Notes: generated by a model from the letters alone, not told the origin. A stretch of 64,000 nucleotides of DNA from Plectonema cf. radiosum LEGE 06105 (GCF_015207665.1 NZ_JADEWL010000018.1:1-64000), one strand, 5' to 3'. Shown: positions 36,557-46,197, counted from the first letter of the stretch. Made by a program: numbers and translations.

Positions 36557-37672
36557 TTACTCATCAATTGTATCAATTAATGGTAAAGTAACAGTAAAAG
36601 TGGTACCGATTCCAACTTCAGTATCAACAGTAATTTTACCACCGTGTAAATCTACCGATTGTTTGACAATTGCCAAACCCAAACCAGTACCGGGAATTTG
36701 ACCAACATTAGAAGCACGACGAAATGACTCAAATAAATAAGGCTGGTCTTTTAAAGGAATACCAATACCCTTATCTTTGATTTTAAATGTAATCTCTGTA
36801 CTTTGAAAAGTCAAATTAAAATCTATTTTACTATTCGATGGTGAATATTTGATTGCATTGGTGAGCAAATTTGTGAGAATCTGACGTAGTAAATTTTCAT
36901 CTAAATAAGCGTTTGTATATTCACCGTGAATTGTAAAATTAATGTTGTGGTTAGTAACGACACCTACCTCAATTTCTGCGATAAGTTGACGGCAAAATTC
37001 TGGTAAATCTAAAAATTGTAAATTGCACTTTTGCTGTGTCAATTCTCCTTTAGTTAATGTTAAAACATCATCTAAAGTATTAGTCATTTTACTAGAAGAT
37101 GCTTTGATGCGCCCAAATAATTCGTGTTTCTTTTCTGGAGTTAACTTTTCACTTCCACGATAAAGCATTTGCGCGTAGGCTAAAATAATATGCAGCGGAT
37201 TGCGAAACTCGTGAGATGCAACTGAAATAAAACGGCTTTTTAATTCGTTGAGATTTCTTAAATTATCGTTAGCAGCTTTCAATTTTAATGATAACTGTCG
37301 TCTTTGTAATAAAGCTTCTATACGCACCTGCAATTCGACTTTTTCTATGGGATTAGTAATCAACTCATCAATAATTTTCCATAGATGTCGCGTTACCATT
37401 TTCACGTCAGTGCGGGATGTCATTAAAAGAAACGGTAGAAAAACAGGTTCTTCTGCTTTTTTGGTTGCTTCTACCCAATGGCTGAATTTATCTAAAGCTC
37501 TAGGACCAAGAATACACAAATCAAAAGAATTATCTAATTTTAAAGAATTATCTAACTTTAATAAATCATCATTAGCAGATGGATAAAAAATTTCATAACC
37601 TGCTTCTTGCAAAGAATGGGATAGCAAACATCGATTTTGCTTGTGTTCGAGAAGTAGTAAAATCTTTTTCAT
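36557..37672 (-). CDS. Histidine kinase with N-terminal pseudoreceiver
   Basis: A 371-residue protein. Residues 1-125 have the receiver fold but have lost the active site: the acidic pair is EH, the phospho-Asp position reads ILGP (Gly), and the conserved Lys of the KP pair is Asn (ITNP). A helical linker follows. HisKA has FISVASHEFRNPLHII near 153, and HATPase_c has LLTNAIKYSP, KDKGIGIP, GTGLGLAI. The kinase half looks active. A tandem 18-bp duplication in the receiver gives KLDNSLKLDNS. It is 83 bp downstream of the KaiC-like gene on the same strand, probably one operon, so the pseudoreceiver may dock the KaiC-like ATPase. Confidence 0.88.
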   Translation of the reverse strand: MKKILLLLEHKQNRCLLSHSLQEAGYEIFYPSANDDLLKLDNSLKLDNSFDLCILGPRALDKFSHWVEATKKAEEPVFLPFLLMTSRTDVKMVTRHLWKIIDELITNPIEKVELQVRIEALLQRRQLSLKLKAANDNLRNLNELKSRFISVASHEFRNPLHIILAYAQMLYRGSEKLTPEKKHELFGRIKASSSKMTNTLDDVLTLTKGELTQQKCNLQFLDLPEFCRQLIAEIEVGVVTNHNINFTIHGEYTNAYLDENLLRQILTNLLTNAIKYSPSNSKIDFNLTFQSTEITFKIKDKGIGIPLKDQPYLFESFRRASNVGQIPGTGLGLAIVKQSVDLHGGKITVDTEVGIGTTFTVTLPLIDTIDE

Positions 37673-37755
37673 CCCTAATTCCTCTGCTCACAAATTGATT
37701 AACTAATTCTAAATTCCGAATATTGCTGCTTACTATCAAAAAAAAAGGCTTAAAT

Positions 37756-39210
37756 TCATATTTTATTATCATTTATATCTACCCATTCTGGAGTACCACT
37801 AAGAATTTTTCGTAAATTAATTAATGGTTTACCAATTTTAATCCCATAACGAGTAATTTCTATTTCTCGCAAACTTTTTTCAAAATCAGATAACCTTTTT
37901 TTCAATACACCAATAGCTTTTTGCATTTTGCCATCAATTTCTAAATAACGTAAGAAAATAATATTATCTGCAATATAACTAATACCTAATTCAATAACGC
38001 GGAAATCACCCGTAATATTTTCTGTTTCATTAACTACAATTACCGTAATACCCATATTTTGTAAATACTTACACAAAGCGTGCAAATGAATCACCAAATC
38101 TTCACGACGACGCATGGCAAGTCTGTAACCTGCAATGCTGTCAATCATCACAATACGAGCTTTATTTTGTTCTACTTCGTAACGTACTAGATTGGCAAAT
38201 TCGTCAGGAGTCAAGTCTAGAGGTTCAACTCTGACAATAGACAAATTACCAGTTGCAATCATTGCATGAATCGGAATATTTACCCCTTGAGAACGAGCCA
38301 ATAAAGTTTCTTCATTTTCCTCAAAATTATAAATTACCGAACGTTCACCTCTTCCTGCTGCTTCTTTCATAAACTGGAGTCCTAAAGTAGTTTTACCTAC
38401 ACCCGTCGGACCAGTTACAATTGTTACAGTTCCCCGTTCAATACCACCATGGAGCAATTCATCTAATTCTGGTATACCAGACGAAATTGTTTCAAGATTG
38501 AATTCTCGTTTAAAAATTTGTGGTTGTAATCTGGGAGCAACTTGCATTCCTTGAGAAGTTAAACGTAGCGAATGTAAACCAGGGAGAAAATTAGAACCAC
38601 GAAACTTAGTAACGCTAATACTTCTTCCTTGTAAGGAATTATGCAGGTCAATTACTCCGTCACTAATAAACTGTAAATCATCATCAGGAGCTTCTCGACT
38701 ACTCTCAGAAGTAAATAATACCGTTGCGCCAGCTTGCAATAAAAATTGTACAAATGATAATACTTGTTTACGAAACTGAAAATCATCAGTACACAAATAG
38801 CGAAAGTGTGTCATCGAATCAATCAAAACTCTTACTGGCTTAAGTGATTCTACAGTCTCGATAATTCTTTGAGTTGTAGGTTCTCGCTCAACTTCCGCAG
38901 CGGAAAAAATATCATAAGTTTGGATTTGCCTGAAAAAATCTGCACCGGGACTTAAATCCAGAAAATTGATCGCTTCAGTATCAAAGCCCAGAATTGCACC
39001 ATTCGTTTTAATTTGTGTTGCTGGTTCTCCTAAAGTAATATAAAGACTTGTCTCATTTTTTGCGATACCAGCAGCCAAAAAGTGCAATCCTAAAATAGTT
39101 TTACCACAACCCGGACCACCCCTTGCTAAATAAGCTCGCTTTGGGATTAAACCCCCCTTAAGAATTTCATCAAAGCCTACAATTCCGGTAGAAAAACGAG
39201 CTAAATTCAT
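37756..39210 (-). CDS. KaiC-like double RecA ATPase
   Basis: A 484-residue KaiC-family protein with two P-loop domains: GGPGCGKT at 31-38 and GPTGVGKT near 266. The second domain keeps the paired Glu (YNFEENEE). The first has one (LGEPATQ). Aligned by eye with clock KaiC, the phosphosite triad region reads VIELGISY. Ser431 is kept, Thr432 is Tyr, and Thr426 is lost. It is therefore a KaiC paralog rather than the core clock KaiC, probably a signalling ATPase. kaiA and kaiB are absent. The downstream pseudoreceiver histidine kinase suggests a KaiC-to-kinase output module. Confidence 0.87.
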   Translation of the reverse strand: MNLARFSTGIVGFDEILKGGLIPKRAYLARGGPGCGKTILGLHFLAAGIAKNETSLYITLGEPATQIKTNGAILGFDTEAINFLDLSPGADFFRQIQTYDIFSAAEVEREPTTQRIIETVESLKPVRVLIDSMTHFRYLCTDDFQFRKQVLSFVQFLLQAGATVLFTSESSREAPDDDLQFISDGVIDLHNSLQGRSISVTKFRGSNFLPGLHSLRLTSQGMQVAPRLQPQIFKREFNLETISSGIPELDELLHGGIERGTVTIVTGPTGVGKTTLGLQFMKEAAGRGERSVIYNFEENEETLLARSQGVNIPIHAMIATGNLSIVRVEPLDLTPDEFANLVRYEVEQNKARIVMIDSIAGYRLAMRRREDLVIHLHALCKYLQNMGITVIVVNETENITGDFRVIELGISYIADNIIFLRYLEIDGKMQKAIGVLKKRLSDFEKSLREIEITRYGIKIGKPLINLRKILSGTPEWVDINDNKI

Positions 39211-39530
39211 TAATCAACTTTCCGCCCTGTAAAATTCAATAATATGTCAAATCTAAATCAAATCTCAATTATTGTACTTTAATTATTATCCAAATATAGA
39301 TGTCATAACTAAGGCTTAATGTCAGATATTTGCCTGTTTTAAACTTATAACCAATGACTTATTTATATCTCATTAGCCGATTATCTAATTAAATACTTAA
39401 GATGCTCAAAAAATCTGATCAAACAATCGCCTAAGCGGAGTTTCCTAATCCACCCCCTGCCGATGCACCTGGTTGCTAATATAAAGTAAAGCGGAACCAT
39501 TTCACGTTGATAGTTGTGAGTTAGAAAACT
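39211..39530. other. Intergenic region between divergent KaiC-like and def genes
   Basis: No ORF. It should hold two divergent promoters. A TATAAA-like element about 50 bp before def is possible. Nothing else is seen. Confidence 0.4.
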
Positions 39531-40094
39531 ATGTCCTCTGCGATCGCTGTTGAGAAAAAAAAGTTAAAAAATCCGCCCTTGGAACTTCATTACTTGGGGG
39601 ATAAGGTTTTAAGACAACCTGCAAAGCGCATATCAAGGGTGGATGACGAAATTCGTCGATTGGTGCGCGAAATGCTGCAAACGATGTACAGCAATGACGG
39701 TATTGGTTTAGCTGCACCCCAAGTCGGAGTTCACAAACAACTTATCGTTATAGATATTGAACCGGATAACGCAGCTAATCCGCCATTGATTTTAATTAAC
39801 CCAATGATTAAAAAAGTCTACGGTAACATCTGCGTAGAACAAGAAGGATGTCTAAGCATTCCAGGTGTTTATCTGGATGTTAAACGTCCTGAAATGGTAG
39901 AAATTACCTATAAAGATGAAAATGGTCGTCCCCAAAGTTTGAAAGTTGGGGATTTACTCGGACGCTGTATCCAACACGAGATGGATCATCTTAACGGTGT
40001 GGTATTTGTAGATCGAGTAGAAAACACCTTAATTTTGAACCAAGAGCTATCCAAGTATGGTTTTTCCCATCAAGCTGTAAAATCAATAGCATAG
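39531..40094 (+). CDS. def: Peptide deformylase
   Basis: Removes the N-formyl group from nascent proteins using Fe2+. A 187-residue protein with all three motifs: GIGLAAPQVG near 66, EGCLSIPG near 107 (Cys ligand), and QHEMDHLNG near 149 (two His ligands and catalytic Glu). The N-terminal extension (AIAVEKKKLKNPPLELHYLGDKV) is typical of cyanobacteria. A small membrane protein follows after 11 bp, so the two are probably co-transcribed. Confidence 0.97.
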   Translation: MSSAIAVEKKKLKNPPLELHYLGDKVLRQPAKRISRVDDEIRRLVREMLQTMYSNDGIGLAAPQVGVHKQLIVIDIEPDNAANPPLILINPMIKKVYGNICVEQEGCLSIPGVYLDVKRPEMVEITYKDENGRPQSLKVGDLLGRCIQHEMDHLNGVVFVDRVENTLILNQELSKYGFSHQAVKSIA

Positions 40095-40105
40095 GGGGAA
40101 AATTT

Positions 40106-40312
40106 ATGAACACGATGACTCCAATTGCGGGTTTGTTTTTACTTGGTTCTTGCATTGCTGCGATCGCAGCAGTTGGTTCAATTTTTGAACTGACTTCGGG
40201 ACAACCAGATTTAGGAATGCAAAATACGGCGATTATTTTGGGAATTAGTATTCCATTGACAATTTTGTTTTTCTTTGCCGCAGTACGAGATGCGCGAGCT
40301 AATATGAAATAA
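40106..40312 (+). CDS. Small two-helix membrane protein
   Basis: A 68-residue protein with helices at about 6-28 and 40-60 and a basic end (RDARANMK), so both termini are probably in the cytoplasm. An AGGGGG ribosome site is 7-9 nt upstream. It sits 11 bp after def, an arrangement that suggests co-expression. No known domain. Confidence 0.75.
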   Translation: MNTMTPIAGLFLLGSCIAAIAAVGSIFELTSGQPDLGMQNTAIILGISIPLTILFFFAAVRDARANMK

Positions 40313-40333
40313 GCATCAGGTACGAATAAAGGA

Positions 40334-40390
40334 AAAAGGAAAAGGAACAAAGCTAAACTTAGTTCTTTTACCTTTTACCTTTTTATTTTT
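40334..40390 (+). terminator. Probable terminator after def operon
   Basis: Imperfect 15-bp inverted repeat AAAAGGAAAAGGAAC / GTTCTTTTACCTTTT (13 of 15 paired) followed by a T-rich run ending TTTTTATTTTT. Confidence 0.5.
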
Positions 40391-40469
40391 ATGGATACAG
40401 GGAATAGGTGAAAGGTCAAAGGTTAAAGGTTAAAGGTTGGAGGTTGAAAGTAGTGATTATTAAGTGTTA

Positions 40470-41264
40470 TTAAAAGCCAGAAATTTTCTCGCCGTAGCCA
40501 ACTTCTACATCATCAAAATAAATTATTCGAGAATCGACAACAGATTTTTGGGGATTGTATTTCCAATCTGGTTTATATATACCAATTTTTAAATAAACAC
40601 CTTTTTGATCATTATAAGAATTGGCACCTTTACTATTCACAATTTTTTGTTTATCTTGCCAAACTTCTACGATTCCATCCTGTAAATAAGACCATTTCAT
40701 ATGAAAAGTCCATTCAACCCATCTCCCTTTCAAATCATCTAAGTTTCCTTCCCATAAAACTGACTTACCTTCCGGAGTGTTGTTTTGTGTTACTTCCTTA
40801 GAATCCCATTGTTTTTGTATATTAATTTTATTACCTTTAATACCCATTGATAAAGGTGGACTTCGCCAATTTTCTCCTTTATCAAAATCAGGATAACTGT
40901 GCCATTGAGTGATAATTTCAAATGAATCGGAATCAGTTTCCCAATCATCTGGGATAAACATTTTCAAACGATACCAATTATCACCCCCAGGTTCTTCTAA
41001 TCTTGTGGCAAGTTCGGAACGCTTACTGTCATGAATCTCTTTGTCATCCCTTCGCAATTCAAATTTAGCGGATTGTTTTCCTTGATAAAACGTAGTAGTT
41101 GAATATTTATAAGAATGTTCGCAGCAAGCTTCTAAAGCATTCCAAACATCTCCCTTCTGAAATAAGGTTTCTTCAAAATCATGTCGAAGAGTATTTGCTT
41201 TTGAAGACTGAATTCCAAGTAATACAACTAAAAGAAAACAAACACGACTAACTAAATTTTTCAT
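40470..41264 (-). CDS. Secreted heparin-lyase-I-like polysaccharide lyase
   Basis: A 264-residue exported protein. Start set at ATG 41264 (MKNLVSRVCFLLVVLLG), which gives a clean signal peptide cut near SSKA-NT. The 21 extra upstream residues have no signal character. The body is a beta-jelly-roll lyase type: YQGKQSAKFELRRDD, KRSELATR, WYRLKMFIPDDW, ITQWH, WVEWTFHMKWS, RIIYFDDVEVG. This pattern is that of the polysaccharide lyase family PF14099 (heparin lyase I or glucuronan lyase group). It would trim acidic extracellular polysaccharide outside the cell. The substrate is unproven. It is divergent from the nuclease gene over 52 bp. Confidence 0.75.
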   Translation of the reverse strand: MKNLVSRVCFLLVVLLGIQSSKANTLRHDFEETLFQKGDVWNALEACCEHSYKYSTTTFYQGKQSAKFELRRDDKEIHDSKRSELATRLEEPGGDNWYRLKMFIPDDWETDSDSFEIITQWHSYPDFDKGENWRSPPLSMGIKGNKINIQKQWDSKEVTQNNTPEGKSVLWEGNLDDLKGRWVEWTFHMKWSYLQDGIVEVWQDKQKIVNSKGANSYNDQKGVYLKIGIYKPDWKYNPQKSVVDSRIIYFDDVEVGYGEKISGF

Positions 41265-41316
41265 GATACAAACATAACAATACCATGTACTTATAACACA
41301 AATCAATTTACAAATT

Positions 41317-42192
41317 ATGATTTCCATAACTAATTTGCCACAAAATCAATTACTGCGAATTTCTCAAGGACAACTTAACTTATTAGAACGTTGTCCCCGT
41401 GAATTTCAACATACTTATTTAGAACAACTCCGTCCCCCAATCAACCCAGAAAATCAAGAAAAACAGTTGCAGGGTAGTCGCTTTCACTTACTGATGCAGC
41501 AGCAAGAAATGGGTTTAGAAATTGATAAATTTTTGCAAGCTGATGAGAATGACAAAAAAGATCATGATATTTTGCAACTGCAAAATTGGATAAAAGCTTT
41601 TGCGATCGCAGCACCAGAAATTTTAACAGAAGAAATAGCAAATAGCGAAACGTTTCGCGAAAGCGAACATTACCGTACATTGCAAGTAGAAAATTATCTA
41701 CTGACGGCTATTTACGATTTATTGATTGCAAATCCAGAACAAGCAGAGATTTTTGACTGGAAAACTTATCCCAAACCGGAAAGTAAACGTAAACTGCAAT
41801 ACAATTGGCAAACACGTCTTTATTTGTACCTATTAGCAGAAACCAGCGATTATCCACCAGAAAAGATTTCCATGACTTATTGGTTTGTCCAGTCTCAAAG
41901 CAAACCACACAACATTAAATTTAGTTATAATTCTTCGCAGCATCAGCAAACCAAAAAGAAACTCAATCAACATTTAAATCGGCTAACTCAATGGCTGGAA
42001 GCTTATCAACAAGGAGAACAATTTCCTCAACTATCCGAAGGTAGCAAAACGTGCAATTATTGTCAGTATGCTTCTCGTTGTCAAAGACAGATTGTTGTTT
42101 CTGATACAAAATCATCGTCTGAAAACTTACCTGGAGTCGATGTAAGATTAGTTAACTTAGCTAACATTCAAGAAGTACCTATCAAAGGTTAA
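41317..42192 (+). CDS. PD-(D/E)XK nuclease with Fe-S cysteines (RecB/Cas4-like)
   Basis: A 291-residue nuclease of the RecB/Cas4/AddB superfamily. Motifs are GSRFHLLMQ (motif with His, about 51-59), LLTAIYDLLI (Asp, near 133), AEIFDWKTY (Asp-x-Lys, near 146-152) and the QxxxY-like QTRLYLYLL. Four cysteines frame the domain: Cys26 in LERCPREF and CNYCQYASRC near 245, the layout of an iron-sulfur cluster. No helicase or cas genes are adjacent, so it is not a CRISPR Cas4. A role in DNA repair next to recJ is plausible. A GNAT gene follows by 18 bp and recJ after that. Confidence 0.85.
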   Translation: MISITNLPQNQLLRISQGQLNLLERCPREFQHTYLEQLRPPINPENQEKQLQGSRFHLLMQQQEMGLEIDKFLQADENDKKDHDILQLQNWIKAFAIAAPEILTEEIANSETFRESEHYRTLQVENYLLTAIYDLLIANPEQAEIFDWKTYPKPESKRKLQYNWQTRLYLYLLAETSDYPPEKISMTYWFVQSQSKPHNIKFSYNSSQHQQTKKKLNQHLNRLTQWLEAYQQGEQFPQLSEGSKTCNYCQYASRCQRQIVVSDTKSSSENLPGVDVRLVNLANIQEVPIKG

Positions 42193-42210
42193 TAACTTCT
42201 TAATTATTTT

Positions 42211-42840
42211 ATGCAGTCAGAAAATAACAATGTAGTTTACGTTCGTGAATTGAAAATTGATGACATTGCGCCAGTTTTTCATTTGGGTGAACAATTATTC
42301 ACTAGTGATTTGTATCCTTATTTATATAGAACTTGGGATGAATGGGAGGTAATTGGACTTTACAATACAGATGCAGAATATTGTTTGGTTGCTGAGGTTG
42401 ATCAAGAATTAGCAGGATTTATTTTAGGAACAATTATTAGTAAAGCATCTTGGACTTATGGTTATATTTTGTGGTTGGGAGTAAATCCGAAATTTCAACG
42501 TCGTCGGGTAGCAGATAAGTTAGTTGATAATCTGATTGCGCGTATGATTGAAGACGGTGCAAGATTTATGCTTGCAGATACAGATCCAGCGAATGTTCCA
42601 GCGGTTAAGTTCTTTCATCGTAAAGGTTTTGGCAATACACGGCAACATATTTTTTTATCGATGAATTTAAGCAAACACGAACAATATGGCAGGTTAATAG
42701 AATACGAACATCAAAAAGCAGAAAGGGCTGGTTACAGACGTTCTAATTCTATCCGCGCACGCAAACAAGAACTAATTGGTGGTGAAACGATTATTAAACC
42801 TATAGAGAAAGAATTTGATGAAGAAAATCAATTAAGCTGA
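42211..42840 (+). CDS. GNAT family N-acetyltransferase
   Basis: A 209-residue acetyl-CoA-dependent transferase. The GNAT core is at about 8-150: VRELKIDDIAPVFHLGE, the acetyl-CoA loop LGVNPKFQRRRVADKLVDNL (Q/R-x-x-G/A variant, here RRRVA), and DTDPANVPAVKFFHRKGF. A charged 55-residue tail of unknown use follows. It resembles RimI-type protein acetyltransferases, but the substrate is unknown. It is 18 bp after the nuclease gene and before recJ, probably co-transcribed with the nuclease. Confidence 0.88.
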   Translation: MQSENNNVVYVRELKIDDIAPVFHLGEQLFTSDLYPYLYRTWDEWEVIGLYNTDAEYCLVAEVDQELAGFILGTIISKASWTYGYILWLGVNPKFQRRRVADKLVDNLIARMIEDGARFMLADTDPANVPAVKFFHRKGFGNTRQHIFLSMNLSKHEQYGRLIEYEHQKAERAGYRRSNSIRARKQELIGGETIIKPIEKEFDEENQLS

Positions 42841-42862
42841 TAAAATTTTAGATTTAGATTTA

Positions 42863-42900
42863 GATGGGTAATTGGTAATTGGTAATTGGTAATGGGTAAT
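42863..42900. repeat. Short (TAATTGG)n array
   Basis: Four to five units of TAATTGG/TAATGGG between the GNAT gene and recJ, followed by a degenerate 'AATCCGTGAAATCC' repeat motif also found near 32310. Confidence 0.85.
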
Positions 42901-42952
42901 TAAATCCGTGGAATCCGTGAAATCCCTTACAATCCGTGATCAAAATATGATA

Positions 42953-45352
42953 ATGTCCGAACAACAATGGATTCTTAAATCAACCGAAGAACCACCAAAA
43001 TGGTTCCTAGAATTAGTTCAAACATATATATCTACATCAAAAGGTAATTTTGCTGCACAATTATTATGGCAACGAGGAATTAGAGATAAAATTCAGTTAG
43101 AAAATCATATTAATCCTCAAACTTATCAAAGTGCAAGTCCCTTTGAATTTGGACAAGAAATGCACTTAGCTGTAGAAAGATTGCAACAAGCCCGAAATAA
43201 CCATGAGAAAGTGACAATTTGGGGAGATTTCGACGCTGATGGTATCACTTCTACAGCAGTATTGTGGGATGGTTTAGGACAATTCTTTGCCAAAAATACG
43301 CAGTTAAATTACTACATTCCCAATCGTTTAACAGAATCTCACGGACTGAATATTCACGGAATCGAAAAGCTTAAACAGCAGGGATGCCAGTTAATAATTA
43401 CTTGCGATACTGGCAGCACTAATATTGATGAAATCATCTATGCAAACAACTTAGATATAGATATTATTGTTACAGACCATCACACCTTACTACCAGAACG
43501 TCCACCCGTAACCGCAATTATTAATCCCCGCAATTTACCCGAATCCCATCAACTATTTCATCTTTCCGGAGTAGCGGTAGCCTATAAACTAGTAGAAGCT
43601 CTTTACATCAGCTTGCCACAAATACCGCAACAGCCATTAGAAGATTTATTAGACTTAGTAGCAGTCGGATTAATCGCCGACTTAGTACAATTGAGCGGAG
43701 ATTGTCGTTACTTAGCGCAATTAGGAATTGGACAACTACAACAGGACTTTAAAAAACCACCAGTAGCAAGAAGAAGACCAGGTGTAGGCAGACTGCTAGA
43801 ATTGTGTCAGAAAAATGGCGATCGCCCTACAGATATTTCCTTTGGTTTGGGACCGCGAATCAATGCTGTCAGTCGTATTCAAGGAGACGCAAGCTTTTGC
43901 GTAGAATTACTAACTAGTAGGGAGCATCAGCGCGTTTGTGAACTAGCAGAAATCACCGAACTCGCAAACACCCGTCGTAAATCTTTGCAAAAAGACGTAG
44001 GCAGTCAAGTAGCTCAAAAGCTTTCTCAAATAGACTTATCAACCACCAGTGTTATAGTTCTCGCAGACCCTCAATGGGCGGTTGGTGTTCTGGGATTAGT
44101 TGCAGGACAAGTCGCACAAGATACAGGAAGACCGACGATTTTACTAAGTACAGAAGAAGTAGTAGAAGACGACAAAGAGAATATTAATTTCACCCCATCA
44201 CCCCCATCCCTAACCCTAGCAAGAGGTTCAGCACGTTCAGTTAACTCAGTAGATTTATATCAATTAGTCAAAGATCAAGCACATTTACTGCATCGTTTCG
44301 GAGGACATCCGTTTGCAGCAGGTTTGAGTATTCCAGTAGAAAATATTGCTTTATTTACACAAGCAATTAACCAGCGGTTGCGACAAATAAGCGGAGGTAT
44401 AACACCAAAACCAACAGTCGAAGCAGATTTAATCGTTACCGTTGCAGACTTAGGGAAGGAATTATTTTTAGAATTAAAATTACTTGAACCCTGCGGAATG
44501 GGTAATCCAGTACCAAAACTTTTGATAAAAAACTGTTGGTTTGAAAATACTTGGCATCGTAATCAAGAAGATTCGCGGGGTCAAAAAATTCAGTACATCA
44601 AAACAGAATTTAATATCCGAGACGACTCGACTACAAATACTTTTTCCGGCATCTGGTGGGGACATTATAAAGATGAATTACCACCCCAGAAATGTGATTG
44701 TATAGTTGAGCTAGACTATAACACTTTTAAAAAACGTTATGAAATTCGATTGATAACAGTACGCCCTGCTAAAAATGCAATTAATCCAGTTGATAACAGT
44801 TTGTCATTTATTTTAGACTGGCGAAATATGCCCCCGAATAACTATCCATCATTATGCGATTCTCCCCTTATGGTTAAAGAATGTCCAACTCGTTGGGATG
44901 ATTTACGAGTATGGTTAAGACGTTCCTTTCATAAACAACAACCCTTAGCATTAGCGTGGTCAAAAACTAATCCCCAACCACCAGAAGAAATTTGGTTTAA
45001 ACTTGTAGGAATAGCTAAATATTTGTGTCGTACTAATCAAGCCGTTACCCGCATAAAAATATTAGAAAAATTATCAATGAGTAACCAAACCTTACATTTA
45101 GGTTTTCAAGCTTTAAAAAATTTAGGATATACAATCAAAGCAGAAGATAATTACTTGATATTTAGCCATAAAGATGAGAAAAATTCTACTGATAAAACAA
45201 CAGATGCCATCGAAAAATTTATTGCAGCAATACGGGAAGAAGAATTTCAAAAACATTATTTCAATAAAGTACCGATATCAATCATCAATTATCAATTGAT
45301 AGGGAATAGGGTTGGGGGTAATACTGCAAACTCCGGTAGTAGTAACTCCTAA
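42953..45352 (+). CDS. recJ: Single-strand-specific exonuclease RecJ
   Basis: 5'-3' ssDNA exonuclease of recombination and mismatch repair. Start chosen at MSEQQWIL; upstream codons derive from a repeat motif. DHH phosphoesterase motifs are IWGDFDADGITSTAVLW, ITCDTGSTN, and IVTDHHTLLP near 185, followed by RINAVSRI-type GPRINAVSRIQGDAS. The DHHA1 half has FGGHPFAAGLSIP near 455. An OB-like domain and a cyanobacterial C-terminal extension follow. At about 799 aa it is longer than E. coli RecJ (577), as usual in cyanobacteria. The last 20 residues (INYQLIGNRVGG...) come from repeat sequence. Confidence 0.92.
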   Translation: MSEQQWILKSTEEPPKWFLELVQTYISTSKGNFAAQLLWQRGIRDKIQLENHINPQTYQSASPFEFGQEMHLAVERLQQARNNHEKVTIWGDFDADGITSTAVLWDGLGQFFAKNTQLNYYIPNRLTESHGLNIHGIEKLKQQGCQLIITCDTGSTNIDEIIYANNLDIDIIVTDHHTLLPERPPVTAIINPRNLPESHQLFHLSGVAVAYKLVEALYISLPQIPQQPLEDLLDLVAVGLIADLVQLSGDCRYLAQLGIGQLQQDFKKPPVARRRPGVGRLLELCQKNGDRPTDISFGLGPRINAVSRIQGDASFCVELLTSREHQRVCELAEITELANTRRKSLQKDVGSQVAQKLSQIDLSTTSVIVLADPQWAVGVLGLVAGQVAQDTGRPTILLSTEEVVEDDKENINFTPSPPSLTLARGSARSVNSVDLYQLVKDQAHLLHRFGGHPFAAGLSIPVENIALFTQAINQRLRQISGGITPKPTVEADLIVTVADLGKELFLELKLLEPCGMGNPVPKLLIKNCWFENTWHRNQEDSRGQKIQYIKTEFNIRDDSTTNTFSGIWWGHYKDELPPQKCDCIVELDYNTFKKRYEIRLITVRPAKNAINPVDNSLSFILDWRNMPPNNYPSLCDSPLMVKECPTRWDDLRVWLRRSFHKQQPLALAWSKTNPQPPEEIWFKLVGIAKYLCRTNQAVTRIKILEKLSMSNQTLHLGFQALKNLGYTIKAEDNYLIFSHKDEKNSTDKTTDAIEKFIAAIREEEFQKHYFNKVPISIINYQLIGNRVGGNTANSGSSNS

Positions 45353-45395
45353 CTCTCAATCCAAAATCCAAAATCTAAAATCTAAAATCTAAAAT

Positions 45396-46103
45396 CTAAA
45401 ATGTTGTAACTTTCAAATTTCCTTGACGTTCGCATTTAAAACCACGACTTTGCCATTCTTGTAAATTAACTTTATTTAACTGTATGACATGAGAACATTG
45501 CGGTTTGATGATTTGACTTAATCCTGCCCAAACTAAGCTACGAGTAACATCTAAACCAGTTTTCAACCAATGTTCCCGATTTCCTGGAATACCTTGTTCT
45601 TGAATTATGTCAGGTTCTACCCACATTCCGTGAGCGCCTAAAAGTATTTGTGCTATCCATTTAGCTCTTGGTAAATGTGTCATAGAAGTAATTAATTTCA
45701 CCTTATGCACGCCCCAATTCTGCAAAATTGGAATACTATAGTAAAAGTTATCAAAAGTGGAGTCAGCACATTTTTCTAACCAAACATTACTCATAGGTGC
45801 AGCTTGCCGTTGAAAAATCAGCCAAATACAAGGATCGAGAGAACCACTAGAAATTAAAATGGGGATTTGCGGATATTTTTCTGCTAATTGGGCAACATAT
45901 ATCTCTCGTTTGATGCTACCACCCAAAACGAAAAAAGCATCTACTGGCTTGGAAGAGGCAAAAAATACAGTTATACTAGTAAAAAATAACCAAATAGTAA
46001 CTATCAAGCTCATAACAATCGTAAATCTTTGTAAAAAACGCCACCATTTTTGAAATTGTCTTCTAACTTGAAAAAATCGGTCATTTTTTACTTTACGATT
46101 CAT
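45396..46103 (-). CDS. YdcF/ElyC family membrane protein (DUF218)
   Basis: A 235-residue protein with one N-terminal helix at about 26-48 and a DUF218 domain. The domain begins DAFFVLGGSIKREIYVAQLAEKYP and continues PILISSGS, STFDNFYYSIPIL (with the conserved Asn), and VKLITSMTHLPRAKWIAQIL. The SanA/ElyC/YdcF group influences envelope integrity and lipid-carrier or peptidoglycan precursor use. The active site is on the periplasmic side or cytoplasm depending on topology, not resolved here. (TCTAAAA)n repeats follow its stop. Confidence 0.85.
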   Translation of the reverse strand: MNRKVKNDRFFQVRRQFQKWWRFLQRFTIVMSLIVTIWLFFTSITVFFASSKPVDAFFVLGGSIKREIYVAQLAEKYPQIPILISSGSLDPCIWLIFQRQAAPMSNVWLEKCADSTFDNFYYSIPILQNWGVHKVKLITSMTHLPRAKWIAQILLGAHGMWVEPDIIQEQGIPGNREHWLKTGLDVTRSLVWAGLSQIIKPQCSHVIQLNKVNLQEWQSRGFKCERQGNLKVTTF

Positions 46104-46197
46104 GGTAAACCCGAATAAAATAGTCTGTTGTAGTTTTGGTAAATTCCATAGTAAATGTAACTTATATAGCTAAGTGATAGTCTCTATTAAACAAAGT

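Noticed and set aside
41317-42192. CRISPR-associated Cas4
   Set aside because: No repeat-spacer array or other cas gene is present. The nuclease is better read as a stand-alone RecB-like protein.
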